Positions 1 to 9,109 of a DNA stretch of 64,000 nucleotides are shown here, piece by piece (position 1 is the stretch's first letter; each line of letters starts with the position of its first letter). The DNA lies in NCBI GenBank assembly GCA_013339765.2, contig CM023454.1, positions 140,471,942 to 140,535,941 on the forward strand. The letters are read 5' to 3'. The position numbers and the translations under genes are program-made. This stretch comes from Haemaphysalis longicornis (lineage: Eukaryota > Arthropoda > Arachnida > Ixodida > Ixodidae). The notes under the pieces are model-generated. The model made no database searches, was not told the DNA's origin, and saw only the letters and a program-made list of their open reading frames with translations.

Positions 1-401
1 CGTTGTCGCACCTTGACTTCTTGATGGCCTGTTCCAGACATGTCACCGTAATATCCCGTTTTATGGTTTTTGAGTGGGCTGACGCATAAGGGAGCAAACT
101 TTTTCTGTACGTGTCGTACATTCAGCCCACACAGTTGCTAAACTTGATCGACAAGTCAAGGTACTGCAGGCACGTCTGCCTAGGCTGCTCAAAGGTGAAA
201 TCTAGTCCTTCGTGTGCTTCTTTAAACATTTCTAGTATATTCAGCGCATTGTCCCGAGTGCAGCGCCCCATTTCAGTACACACAAGGAAGTCATCCGCAT
301 TCCTGAAGCACTTGATAACCCCCATCTCCTGGAAGCCCTCCTGCAAGGCTCGGTCACCTTCTTTTTTGTATCTTTCTTCATACAAGCACGTGTATATATA
401 T
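1..401 (-). pseudogene. Penelope-like element, RT fragment
   Basis: Read on the minus strand, 385-122 encodes a reverse-transcriptase core fragment with NADDFLV (usually YVDDFLV or RxxDDFLV), then a stretch ending LQYLDLSI. A second frame continues to the window start with WMYDTYRKSLLPYASAHSK, which is typical of the segment after the RT active site in Penelope-like elements. The frames do not join, so the copy is broken, and it runs off the left edge. These elements copy themselves by target-primed reverse transcription and carry a GIY-YIG endonuclease; that part is not here but a related piece lies at 58775-59160. The gypsy LTR starts right after it at 402. Confidence 0.7.
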
Positions 402-596
402 TGTTACAGCGCAATTGCTACGAAGTACATTGTCTTTGGGGTTTCTAATGGAAAGGGATTGACCAAGCCCGATGTGGTTTGGTTGAACAGGAGGTGGAGG
501 TGGTGACTGTGCCGGCCGCTTCCCGATCTGTTCGCTTGGCCCTTCCCGGTCCACACAACTGTAAATAAACCCATTCTATCCATCAAGACCATGTCA
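402..596 (+). repeat. 5' LTR of gypsy element
   Basis: It matches 5928-6122 with about eight base differences by eye and no length difference. It starts TGTTACAG and ends ATGTCA. A polyadenylation signal AATAAA lies at 564-569 near the 3' end. I see no clear TATA box. Confidence 0.92.
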
Positions 597-604
597 CGTG
601 GTGG
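593..604. repeat. 12-bp inverted repeat at left edge of inverted gag
   Basis: GTCACGTGGTGG here is the exact reverse complement of CCACCACGTGAC at 1479-1490. The similarity extends outwards from the gag side (CAGCAC next to each copy) with one substitution and one length difference, giving roughly 20 bp. The two copies mark the edges of the inverted gag block. Confidence 0.85.
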
Positions 605-1484
605 AGGTGCTGCGTACTTGAAGGCAAGGCTCGTGAACGGCGCACTGGTGGAACACGCAATTTGCAGGAGGCCCCGAATAGGCAGGCGGACCTGCGGTGT
701 ACGCTTGAGCTTGATACCCTAGTTCTTCCCGTATAATACGGCGAACCAAGGATGCGATATCCTCAGATGGACCAGTGTCCACGCTAGCGACAGTGGCAAC
801 GTTTGGAAGACGGCCAAATTTCGGGCGAATTCGCCGAAGCTTGAGAGCTTCAAATGTGCGGCAGTAGCTGGCCACGTCTACTGCAGAGGGTAGGTTTTCC
901 TTTGCAATGAAGAAGTGGTATACGTCTTCAGCTATACCTTTTAGCAAATGGCCAACCTTGTCCTCCTCAGTCATGTTCGGGTTTACAAGAGAGCAGAGTT
1001 TAAGGACCTCTTGTATGTATGCCGTACAAGTATCGTCCGGTACCTGTGCTCGCTGCGCGAGCATCTGCTCGGCCTTTTTGCGGTGAGAAATGGGGTCGCC
1101 AAAAGATTTCCTCAGCTCCTCGACGAAGCTCGCCCATGTCGTGAGCTTTGCTTCGTTGTTTTCAAACCAGGTCAAAGCTGTTTCGCCGAGATACACCACT
1201 ACTTAGGCTAGTTGCACGGCTGTGTCCCAGCGATTGTATTTGCTCACCCTTTCGTAGTGTTTGAGCCAATCCTCGACATCGTCGTCATCGTTCCCAGAGA
1301 ACGAGCGTGGTTCCTTGTGGTGCCAACCGTTGACCACCACTGGGGAAGTGTGTTCACCATTCCGGGGCGGCGCCATGTCAGCCGGGTACACGGGCAAGCC
1401 GGCGATTCGCCTACTCCGACGGAGAACGCAGGATTCCGCTGAGTCCGCAGGGTCCAGGACGTTGCTACCCAGCACCCCCCACCA
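597..1484 (-). pseudogene. Ty3/gypsy gag, inverted relative to pol
   Basis: On the minus strand 1475-1203 encodes the N-terminal part (MLGSNVLDPADS... to WDTAVQLA). After an in-frame TAA at 1205-1203 it continues to 594 with YLGETALTWFENNE, FVEELRKSFGDP and RKKAEQMLAQRAQ. These are hallmark strings of the retrotransposon Gag (capsid) domain. Every other gene of the element reads on the plus strand, so this block has been flipped. Gag forms the particle that packages the element RNA. The flipped block ends at the LTR on one side and next to the zinc-knuckle segment on the other, exactly where a normally oriented gag would sit. One stop codon and the inversion make it non-functional. Confidence 0.85.
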
Positions 1485-1490
1485 CGTGAC
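1479..1490. repeat. 12-bp inverted repeat at right edge of inverted gag
   Basis: CCACCACGTGAC is the partner of 593-604. The hexamer CACGTG inside it is itself palindromic. The plus-strand Gag tail (zinc-knuckle part) begins immediately to the right. Confidence 0.85.
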
Positions 1491-1953
1491 CAGACCACAA
1501 CTCCGCTACACAGAGCCCTGCGGTACGTTTCCACAAGATGGCGTGAATGTTCAGAGCTTCCGAGCGCCATCCCGGCGACTCGGCTACGAGAACGAATCCT
1601 GTAGAGTAGTCACTGGCTACCCACGACCACAGGTCGAACCAGCCCTCTACCGGCAACAAGGCGACCAAGACCGCTACCGGGAACCACCTGTTTGCTATTT
1701 CTGTGGCGTCAGTGGGCACATCGCTCGCTTCTGTCGCCGTCGTCAGCAGCAAGATCCGTGGCTCTTTGCTCCTTCTTCACCCAGCCGACGGGATGGCGCA
1801 ATCCACCAGGATTCCCTTTTCCACTACCCGGCTCCGCTCACCAACCGCAATGCGTCTCCCGCCGTCTCTGACCGTAGCACCACACCACCGCTTCGCCGGG
1901 GCCGGTCGCCGTCGCCTCGCCGCCGGTCCGTGCCCCCACCGCTGGGAGACTAG
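1491..1953 (+). pseudogene. Gag nucleocapsid part with CCHC zinc knuckle
   Basis: The plus-strand frame through this segment carries the zinc knuckle CYFCGVSGHIARFC (1693-1734, CX2CX4HX4C), followed by an arginine/serine/proline-rich basic tail (RRGRSPSPRRRSVPPP). This is the RNA-binding nucleocapsid end of Gag. It stops at TAG 1951-1953. It is cut off from its N-terminal capsid part, which lies inverted at 597-1484. The open frame that extends upstream to 1261 runs through the inverted block and is not real there. Protease follows in another frame, so a programmed or accidental frameshift separates gag and pol. Confidence 0.8.
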
Positions 1954-1979
1954 CTGGTGCGGCCGACAGGGGTGAGGTC

Positions 1980-2350
1980 GTGGAAAGGTCGGTTTTACCA
2001 AATCCCCTGTCAGTAGTGATGGTAGAGAACAAGGTGTGTATTTGTGTCCACGGTGTGAACGCAACTGCTTTGGTGGATACTGGTGCTAGTGGGTCAGTGA
2101 TGAGCTCGTCATTTAAAGATCGACTTGGACATAAAGTTATGTTTGAGTGGGATGGAACTAGACATTTCCGTGGGGTTGGTGGTGAGCCTTTGCATGTAGT
2201 TGGAATTATCTCGGCAGACGTTGTGCTTAGCGGAGACCCCTTCAGAACTGAGTTTACCGTATTGGAGTAGGCAACGCACGATGTCATTCTGGGTATCGAC
2301 TTTTCGAAAGAATGTGGGGCAAAGTTAGATTGCGGTGCTGGAGAGATTTA
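1980..2350 (+). pseudogene. Retropepsin-like aspartic protease
   Basis: The frame encodes VCICVHGVNATALVDTGASG with the catalytic DTG at 2076-2084, then SVMSSSF. After a stop at 2269-2271 the same frame continues with VILGIDF, the usual ILGxDF motif that closes retroviral-type proteases. A second stop (TAA) follows at 2350-2352, just before the RT frame. The enzyme would process Gag-Pol in the particle. Two nonsense codons in one frame show decay, while the catalytic triad is intact. Confidence 0.82.
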
Positions 2351-2351
2351 A

Positions 2352-4610
2352 TTGCGAAATGTATTGCCTGTCTGTATCGAGCAAGCCACCGAACCCGGCC
2401 GAGGAGTGTTCGCTGTTGCCGATGATACGCTATTGCCTCCTATGACAGCCATGTTCGTTCCCGTGAAGTGCAGCCAAATGAGTAAGGCTAGCCCCTGTGT
2501 GGCGTTGGTTGAGCCCGAACTGAACACAGCGACGAAGAAAAATGTGTTCGTGCCTGAGGATTTGGTTCATGCGGAGGGTGGCTTTACTCACCTGTGGACA
2601 GTGAACGCAAGCTCAGAATCCGTACTTCTCCCTCAGGGCCTCGAGCTCACCAGTTTTGCAAATAATTTAGATACTTCACTGGACGCTATTTCTATGGCTG
2701 GCCCTGCGACTAATGTGGAACCGGACTATACAGCCAATTTAACCAAAATGGTTAACAAATCGTTGCCGTCTGAGCAACGACACGCATTGCAAAAATTGCT
2801 GGCTCGGCACGCTTCGGTGTTTGATTTTGCGCAGGGTAAATACCCTCCTGCGCCGCCAGAGTCTCGGACGCAACATCGAATTTACACCGGCGATGCACCA
2901 CCCATCCGGAAAAAACCTTACCGCGTGTCTCCTGCTGAGCGCAGCGCTATAAATGAGCAGACTCAGGAAATGCTCCGGAACGGTGTAATTCAGGAATCTA
3001 CCAGCCCATGGACCACTCCTGTAATACTGGTCAGAAAGAAGAACAACACGTGGCGATTTTGCGTTGACTACCGTAGACTGAATAATGTGACGAAGAAGGA
3101 CGTCTACCCACTACCGCGAATTGACGACGCCATCGATTGTCTGCATTCTGCCTCCTACTTTTCGTCGGTTGATCTTCGATCGGGCTACTGGCAGATTCCT
3201 ATGCACCCGGACGACAAGGAAAAGACAGCATTCGTAACACCAGATGGCTTGTTCGAATTTAATGTTATGCCGTTCGGTCTGTGCAACGCGCCCGCAACAT
3301 TCGAAAGATTCATGGACTCTGTCCTTCGGGGCCTGAAGTGGGAAGTCTGCATGTGTTATCTAGATGACGTCATAATTTTCGGCCGGACGTTCAACGAGCA
3401 TAACCAGCGGCTTGATGTTGTTCTCCAGAGCATCGCGCAGGCTGGCCTGGTCCTGAACTCGAAGAAGTGCCATTTCGGAGAGCGCCAGGCGCTTGTGCTC
3501 GGCTTCCTTGTTGACCACGATGGCATCGGGCCTGACCCACAAAAGATTGCTGCGGTTCGTGACATTCAAAAACCCGATCACGTAAGGACCTGCGGAGCTT
3601 CCTTGGACTGTGCTCCTACTTTCGTCGGTTTATCAGACTTCGCCAAGATCGCCTTTCCCCTCACAGCTCTTCTTCGTAAAGACACGTCCTTTGTGTGGAC
3701 TCCCGAAGGTGACTCGTCTTTCACGGAGTTGAAGCGTTTGTTGACATCCGGTCCTGTGTTGCGCCACTTCGACCCCTCGGCCCCCATTGAGATCCACTCA
3801 GACGCCAGTGCCATTGGTGTTGGGGCTGTGCTGGTCCGACCGCATGGAGGTGCGCATAGCGCTGTCGCCTACGCAAGTCGTACCCTCTCGAAAGCAGAGC
3901 GCAACTACACGGTGACAGAACTAGAATGCCTTGCGATGATTTTCGCCATTCAGAAGTTCACACCCTACATTTATGGACGTCATTTTCCCATCGTAACCAA
4001 CCATCACTCCCTGTGCTGGCTTGTCGGACTACGCGACCCCTCGGGTCGACTTGCTCGCTGGCCTTTACGGCTTCAGGAATTCGATTTCGCTGTTGTCCAC
4101 AAGAGCGGGCGCCGCCACAACGACGCTGACTGTTTGTCACGCCTGCCTCAACAAGCGCAGCTATTTGAGGAAGAACACAATGCCGATTCCTTAGCTTCCA
4201 TCTCTACCACGCTCCCCGATGCACTCGTGTTTCAGGAAGAGCAACAAAAAGATAGCAGCTTGCAGCCATTTTTTGTCTCCGCACAGGCGTCTCAACCGTC
4301 GACTTCACCGTTCGTCGTCCGAGATGGCTTGCTCTGGAGACGAAATTATTCGTCCGATGGTGCTCGCTTTCTGCTTCTTGTGCCTGAGAGCCTCCGGCCT
4401 GTCGTCGTGCATGCTATGCACGACGACCGCACCTCAGAACATCTTGGTTTTGCCCGCACGCTTTACCGACTCCGTCAACGTTTATACTGGCCTCGCCTCC
4501 AAAAGACGACGAAGCAGTACGTCGCCGGATGTCAGGTGTGCCAGCGCTACAAGCATCCCACAGTTCCTCCTTCCGGGTGCGTCCACCAACGTCAGCTTCT
4601 GAAAAAGTAG
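2352..4610 (+). pseudogene. Ty3/gypsy RT, RNase H and integrase zinc domain
   Basis: A single long frame of 752 residues. RT motifs include WRFCVDYRRLN, FSSVDLRSGYWQI, MPFGLCNAPATFERFMD and the active site YLDD at 3357-3368. RNase H follows with EIHSDASAIGVGAVL and a TNHHSL string in which the usual TDH aspartate reads N. The end carries the integrase HHCC zinc domain (HDDRTSEHLGF, then CQVCQRYKHP). Between RT and RNase H a short island (about 3585-3637) is read in the wrong frame, bounded by a one-base and a two-base loss that together restore phase. The frame breaks near 4575, where the integrase core continues in another frame. Confidence 0.92.
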
Positions 4611-5112
4611 GAATTGACTTGCTGGGCCAGTTTCCAAAGTTGGTGGCCGGGAATCGATGGATACTTGTCTGTGTCGATTACCTGACAAGATATGTGGAAA
4701 CGACTGCTCTGCCATCCGCTACAGCTTCAGAAGTCGCACACTTTTTTCTGCACTTCATCATACTGCGCCATGGTGCCCCCCGGGTGGTTATAAGTGATCG
4801 CGGACGACAATTCACAGCGGATATCGTCGAAGAGCTCCTTCGTCTTTGTGGTTTACAGTACCGACACAGCACGCCATATCACCCACAAACCAATAGCCTT
4901 ACTGAGCGCACAAATCGTACACTGACAAACATGTTGGCCATGTACGTATCCTCAGATCACAAAAACTGGGACGATGTGTTACCTTTTATCACATACGCTT
5001 ACAATACCGCTAAGCACGAGGTCACGGGATACGCACCTTTCTTTTTTTTATACATGCGACTGCCCGAGCAGCTTCCTCGACACTATCCTGCCCTTTTCTT
5101 ACCATGAAGATG
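4575..5112 (+). pseudogene. Integrase catalytic core (rve), 5' part
   Basis: The frame reads VGIDLLGQFP, then WILVCVDYLTRYVETTALP, VVISDRGRQF and SLTERTNRTL. The DDE residues are D at 4676, D at 4796 and E at 4904, with 35 residues between the last two, as in retroviral-type integrases. The fold would insert the cDNA into the genome. It continues through NTAKHEVTGYAPFFFLY, then shifts frame and is interrupted by the insertion at 5115. The C-terminal part resumes at 5564. Confidence 0.9.
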
Positions 5113-5114
5113 TA

Positions 5115-5561
5115 TTAAGTGCGAATGCACTTTATAAGCGACCCCAAACCATCCACCGGCGGCGGCGGCGGCGGCGTCGGCGTCCGCAGTGCTCCTCTAT
5201 ATTTAAAAAAGAAACAGCATCCGGCGCCAGGTTTCGATCCGAGGACTTTGCGGCCGCAGCGCGACGCTCTACCGACCAAGCCACGGACGCGACGCTGATA
5301 TCAGTGTTAGTGACGCGCCTTATATCTTTAACGCATTCAAACTACGTCGTCAGCGGCGTGCGTTGGCGACTCAGCGGCGTTATAGCGGCTTGATAACTGC
5401 GTGGTGTACACGTGATACTACAAACCCGATGGAAGAGATGGAAGAGAAGGCGGTGAGGCGGTGGGCTGCGGGGGCCGAGCGCAAGCGCCGCAAGCGGGCC
5501 GACAACCGTGCATTCGCACTTTCACATTCTCCCCCTCGGGGAAATGCGGGGGAATTTTCTA
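5115..5561 (-). mobile_element. 447-bp non-autonomous insert (element G) in integrase
   Basis: TA flanks the insert on both sides (5113-5114 and 5562-5563), and removing insert plus one TA leaves the integrase frame continuous. AAGTGCGAATGCAC near the left end is matched inverted at 5509-5522. Read on the minus strand, the 5' end (AAAATTCCCCCGC with a CCCC/GGGG stem) resembles the ends of element F and of the TTAC family. The body contains a GGC/CGG run (about 5158-5181) and a tRNA-like module. It has no protein. Exact ends could shift by several bases. Confidence 0.72.
5222..5290 (-). repeat. tRNA-like module inside element G
   Basis: On the minus strand TGGCTTGGTCGG fits the Pol III A box with one mismatch, and GGATCGAAACC fits the B box (GGTTCGANNCC) with one mismatch, at tRNA-like spacing. 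This suggests a tRNA-derived, Pol III-type promoter remnant rather than a working tRNA gene. Confidence 0.55.
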
Positions 5562-5563
5562 TA

Positions 5564-5905
5564 ACGCAGACTCTCTGTCGTGCTGAAGAGGCGCGCTGCC
5601 TTGCCCGACTACGGACTTTGACGTCCCTGGCGGAGACTAAAGCGCGATATGACCGACGACACGCACCAGCTTCGTACTTTACTGGTGACCTTGTCTGGCT
5701 CTGGACGCCGTTACGCAAACATAGTTTGTGTCAGAAGTTTTTATCAACCTATACCAGCCCGTTTGTAGTTGTGCAAAAATTAAGCGACCTGAATTATGAA
5801 ATCGCCAAAGTGATGTCCCAAGATCGTCGGTCCCGCAAAACTCAAGTTGTTCACGTCGCCCGCCTGAAGCCTTGCAAACCCCGACAACTTCAACTCGCTC
5901 AGTGA
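5564..5905 (+). pseudogene. Integrase C-terminal part
   Basis: The frame continues the integrase after the insert: CRAEEARCLARLRTL, KARYDRRH, GDLVWLWTP, then CQKFLSTYTSPFVVVQKL, which corresponds to the GPY/F module, and VVHVARLKPC. It ends with TGA at 5903-5905, 22 bp before the 3' LTR. The short purine run GGGGAAG (5921-5927) just upstream of the LTR is the likely polypurine tract, though it is short. Confidence 0.88.
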
Positions 5906-5927
5906 GCTTCGTCTCGCCCCGGGGAAG

Positions 5928-6122
5928 TGTTACAGGGCAATTGCTACGAAGTACATTGTCTTTGGGGTTTCTAATGGAAAGGGATTGACCAAGCCCGATG
6001 TGGTTTGGTAGAAGAGGAGGTGGAAGTGGTGACTGTGCCGGCCGCTTCCCGATCTGTTCGCTTGGCCCTTCCCGGTCCACACACCGGTAAATAAACCCAT
6101 TCCATCCATCAAGACCGTGTCA
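5928..6122 (+). repeat. 3' LTR of gypsy element
   Basis: Same length and direction as 402-596, with about eight substitutions. It ends GTGTCA and is followed by ATATAT. AATAAA lies at the position equivalent to 564-569. Confidence 0.92.
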
Positions 6123-6260
6123 ATATATATGTTATTGTACGTAAATAAATCAGTTGTTAGTTTGCACTTCGTCCTGTGTTGTCGTCTTTGGCGTCCTTAT
6201 TTAATAGTCAGAGTTTAACCGCACTCCACTCAAGCTATGCAGCACCAACTAGCCCCTACA
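6123..6260 (-). repeat. Flanking repeat, possibly Penelope terminal region
   Basis: The segment CACTTCGTCCTGTGTTGTCG and the nearby CAGCACCAACTAGCCC resemble, from memory, non-coding ends of tick Penelope-like copies. If correct, the gypsy element at 402-6122 sits within or beside one Penelope-like copy whose RT is at 1-401. This is weak evidence. Confidence 0.3.
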
Positions 6261-6459
6261 GATGCCCTGCCAATGGAATATCAATGCTGTCCCCGAGAAA
6301 GAAACGAGGCGTTGCGGCAGGTGCGTCAGAAGGGACTAGGGTAATCGCCGATGCCCGGCGAAAGGACGCACGGGCAACAAGTGTGGCCAAAGAATTAATT
6401 TCGCTGTCCCAAGCAGAGTGAAAAGTAACAAGGCGCGCATAAGCAGTGATCACTTGCAG

Positions 6460-6775
6460 GCTTGCAAGGATCGCGACAGGCTTGCGACAGGCTTGCAGCA
6501 GTTGAAGCAGAGGAAGAGTATTTCAGGATTGACACGTTATCGCGGATCGCCGAGAAAGGCGATCGCTGGTCAGTGACAGTGAATATAGAAGGAATTCCCG
6601 TCGTGGGTAAACTTGACACCGGTGCCAATTGTTCGGTGATAGCAAAAAAGAACTGCATGAATAACTGGCAAAAGAGACAAAAGTTGCGACGACGTGCTGA
6701 AGATGTTTTTTCGCCAAGCGAAAAAGGGAACATGGCGCATACGTCTGGTTCTCGCCTGAACGTAGACTAGCCTAG
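6460..6775 (+). pseudogene. Second gypsy element: protease remnant
   Basis: The frame contains WSVTVNIEGIPVVGKLDTGA followed by NCSVI, an aspartic-protease active-site segment (DTG near 6615). It belongs to a second, more decayed Ty3/gypsy pol that continues to about 9470. No LTRs for it are recognisable in the window. Confidence 0.68.
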
Positions 6776-6849
6776 AAACTAACTTCTTCGTCACTCAAGA
6801 CGACGTTCCCGTAACACTCACTGCTTCAGTAGCAGAGCAGCTTTGTTTA

Positions 6850-7073
6850 TTGCCGAGAGTCGCTGCGGTGGAGCAACCGCAGCTTTACGAAGTTTCGAAA
6901 CCTGACGAGGACGTATTCAATGGCCTAGGCATGCTCACCGGTGTTATCTATCACATAAAGATTAAGCCAGAATCCCAAGGCGTGATTTGGCCGACAAGAA
7001 GGATCGCAATAGCGCTACAGGAAAAAACTAAAGCGGAACTAGGTCGCATGGAAGAGGCGAAGGTTATCAGAAA
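6850..7073 (+). pseudogene. Second gypsy element: RT N-terminal part
   Basis: The frame reads DEDVFNGLGMLTGVIYHIKI, then TRRIAIALQEKTKAELGRME, the usual lead-in to the gypsy RT palm (FxGLGxLxGxYxIxL, then PRRVPxAL). It is cut at 7073 by non-autonomous element A and resumes at 7731 with EPTEW. Confidence 0.75.
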
Positions 7074-7730
7074 TTACGCCCATCTTCCCGCGAACGAACC
7101 CTGATGTGATGCGACGCATCGGGGGGGGGGGGGGGGGGGGTTCAATTGCCGTTTCCCTTGGGTTGATTCTCTAATTCGCGTGAAACGTGTTTTGAACGCG
7201 TATGATGCATTCCAGCACATGCGGGTGTTCTCATACGCGGGAAGATCGGCGTAATGTTACTTTTCATGCACATGCATACGCGACATGAGAGAGTTGCCAT
7301 CAGCGTTTGGACTGACGCTGGTACTCGATTGTGTCAAACCACTCGCTGACGGGACTGTTGCTTCCATCGCACTACATCGGAAGAAGCAATGGAGTCGTCG
7401 TCGTCAAGCTACGCACAAGCAAAGTCAAGCGCAGTCAAGCGAACGCACTTGACTGAACCGGCGCAGCGCGCTCACCGCTTTATATTCAGACCTTGAAGAA
7501 GAGGAGACGAACGGAGGAGAGTTGCGCATGCGCAGCGAGAGCAAATGCGAGAGAGAAGCGTCATCGAAGCGCGCGCAGCTGTTATGATAATGAGAGAGAG
7601 AAAGCGCGTTGCACACAGCTGTTGGCGAGAAGAACGGATGAGAGTTTGCGCATGTGCAGTGAGCGTGCGGACAACTGCGCGACAACGACAATGGAGGGAC
7701 ATACCCCCGAGCAAGAGATGCATCGCATCT
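7074..7730 (+). mobile_element. Non-autonomous element A (TTAC-GCATCT family, 657 bp)
   Basis: It begins TTACGCCCATCTTCCCGCG and ends CGAGCAAGAGATGC...GCATCT, matching copies B-E. It sits between two halves of a gypsy RT reading frame (...MEEAKV before, EPTEW after), which proves insertion. A-runs flank both ends. The subterminal GATGCGACGC matches the other copies. It holds a run of 20 G at 7121-7140, and its central part is longer than in B-D. No protein is encoded. Confidence 0.75.
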
Positions 7731-8500
7731 AAAAAGTAACCGAGCCAACGGAGTGCTCTGGGCACATGGTTGTAGTCGAATAGAACGGCAATAATCGATT
7801 TGCATGGACCCTGCAGAACCAAAAGAAGCTCCACTCAGGGAACACCACCCCATGCCGACTGCGGAAGAAATCGCGCCCACCCTCACCGGTGCTCGGTATT
7901 TATCAACAATAGACGCTGCATCAGGGTTCTAGCAGAGAAACCTCGATGACCAGAGCTCTCGAATTTGAACCATGAGTACTCCTTACGGACGTTACCGCTA
8001 GCTGCGTATGCCTTTCGGGATCTTTCTGCTCCTGAAGTTTTCCAGCGTCCAATGCACAAGGTCATGAAAGGTCTCGAAGGCATCGTGGTCGTAATGGACG
8101 GTATTCTTGTGTGGGCCCGTCCCAAAAAGGAACGTAACAGCAACCTGAAAAACGCTTTGCAGCTACGCCGGCAGTACAACCGCAAGAAGTGGCGTTTTTT
8201 GCGGTAGGTCACTTTCTGACACGTGATGGGCTCAGCTTGGATCTGGACAGGCTCCACGACATCCTACAAATTCAAGCGCTAAGCTACAAGAGTTGCACAC
8301 CTTCCTGGGTATGGTGAACTCCGTCTCCCGGTTCATTCTAAACATGTCGACTGTTACAGCTCCATAAATAGAGCCTTTGAAAAAGGATGCCACATGGGTT
8401 TGGGAGGACCGCAACCAACAAAGCTTCATGGCTCTCCAAGAGGGGCTTTCAAAGGCGCCAGTTCTAGCGTACTTCAAAAAGGGCCAACGTAACACCCTGT
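7731..8500 (+). pseudogene. Second gypsy element: RT remainder
   Basis: The plus strand resumes the RT with EPTEW, then shifts frame to ICMDPAEPKEAPL, ARYLSTIDAASGF (palm motif), LRMPFGI, and, in the 7965-8207 frame, GLEGIVVVMDGILVW, where the active site xxDD reads MDG. Downstream FLTRDGLSLDLDRL matches the thumb region. Several stops and frameshifts are present, and the catalytic second D is lost. Confidence 0.72.
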
Positions 8501-8619
8501 AAGTCGAAGCAAGTCAAAGCGGAGTTGGCGCAGTGTTAATACGGAATGGCCACCCCCTACGTATTCGTCTCGTTCTCAAACGGAAACGCCACAAAGCTAC
8601 GCTCATCGAAACAGAAATG

Positions 8620-8822
8620 GTTATTTTTCACTGTTGCGAGAAATTCCACGCCTACCTATTTTGGTAGCCACAAGTTCTAATGGAATGGGATCCCGAACCG
8701 CTAGAAACTATTTTTCACAAACCGTTGTATCAGTGCCCACTCCGACTGCAGCGCATGCGCCTCAACCTGCAAAACAACCCGATAGTTGTCAAGTAGATGG
8801 CGGGGAAAGATCGTAGTATTGC
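8620..8822 (+). pseudogene. Second gypsy element: RNase H end
   Basis: One frame reads DPEPLETIFHKPLYQCPLRL, RMRLNLQNNPIVVK, then AGKDRSIA, which matches the RNase H C-terminal connection of gypsy pol (DHKPLEAIF...P.R.QR..L.L..Y). A stop follows VVK. The sequence is cut at about 8823 by element F. Confidence 0.7.
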
Positions 8823-9094
8823 CATGACGTCACACTCCCACGTGACCGCGCGCTGGCGCCTTTGCGTCTGCTCCCCCTCTCCTCGCGCCGTGACGTCACA
8901 TGCTCTGCAGCTGGCGCGCCTCTCCCCCCGTTAGGTTGCACTCACCCTCGGCGCGCGCCTCTCCCCTCGCCTGACAGCTCCCCCTCGCCAGTACTGCGCC
9001 TCTCAAGGCGATGGCAGAATTACTACGCCGTGTACTCTCGGCGCAAAAATGCATTCGCACTTCCTCACGATTCCCTTCGGGGAGGTGGGGGCAA
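8823..9094 (-). mobile_element. Non-autonomous element F
   Basis: It sits between the RNase H end and the integrase start of the second gypsy element. Read on the minus strand it starts TTGCCCCCACCTCCCCGAAG and then carries GTGCGAATGCA, both shared with element G. The same start resembles the TTAC family (TTACGGCCACCTCCCCTCG). The rest is GC-rich with TGACGTCA-type palindromes (8824 and 8891). The left end is uncertain. Confidence 0.6.
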
Positions 9095-9109
9095 TTTTTT
9101 CAAATTCAT

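Larger units (their letters stand above)
402..6122 (+). mobile_element. Ty3/gypsy LTR retrotransposon, rearranged copy
   Basis: Two direct 195-bp LTRs (402-596 and 5928-6122) bound a 5.7-kb element. Both start TGTTACAG and end with CA. AT-rich ATAT-type sequence lies on both outer sides, compatible with a 4-6 bp target duplication, although it is low complexity. The internal order is gag, zinc knuckle, protease, RT-RNase H, integrase, which is the Ty3/gypsy order (integrase after RNase H). I see no envelope gene. Defects are an inverted gag, stops in gag and in the protease-RT linker, frameshifts around RNase H and integrase, and a 447-bp insertion in integrase. It is therefore a dead copy, but recent enough that every domain is recognisable. 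Confidence 0.92.

Noticed and set aside
1261..1490. Plus-strand open frame upstream of the zinc knuckle as Gag N-terminus
   Set aside because: The opposite strand carries clear Gag capsid sequence here. The plus frame is a shadow of the inverted block.
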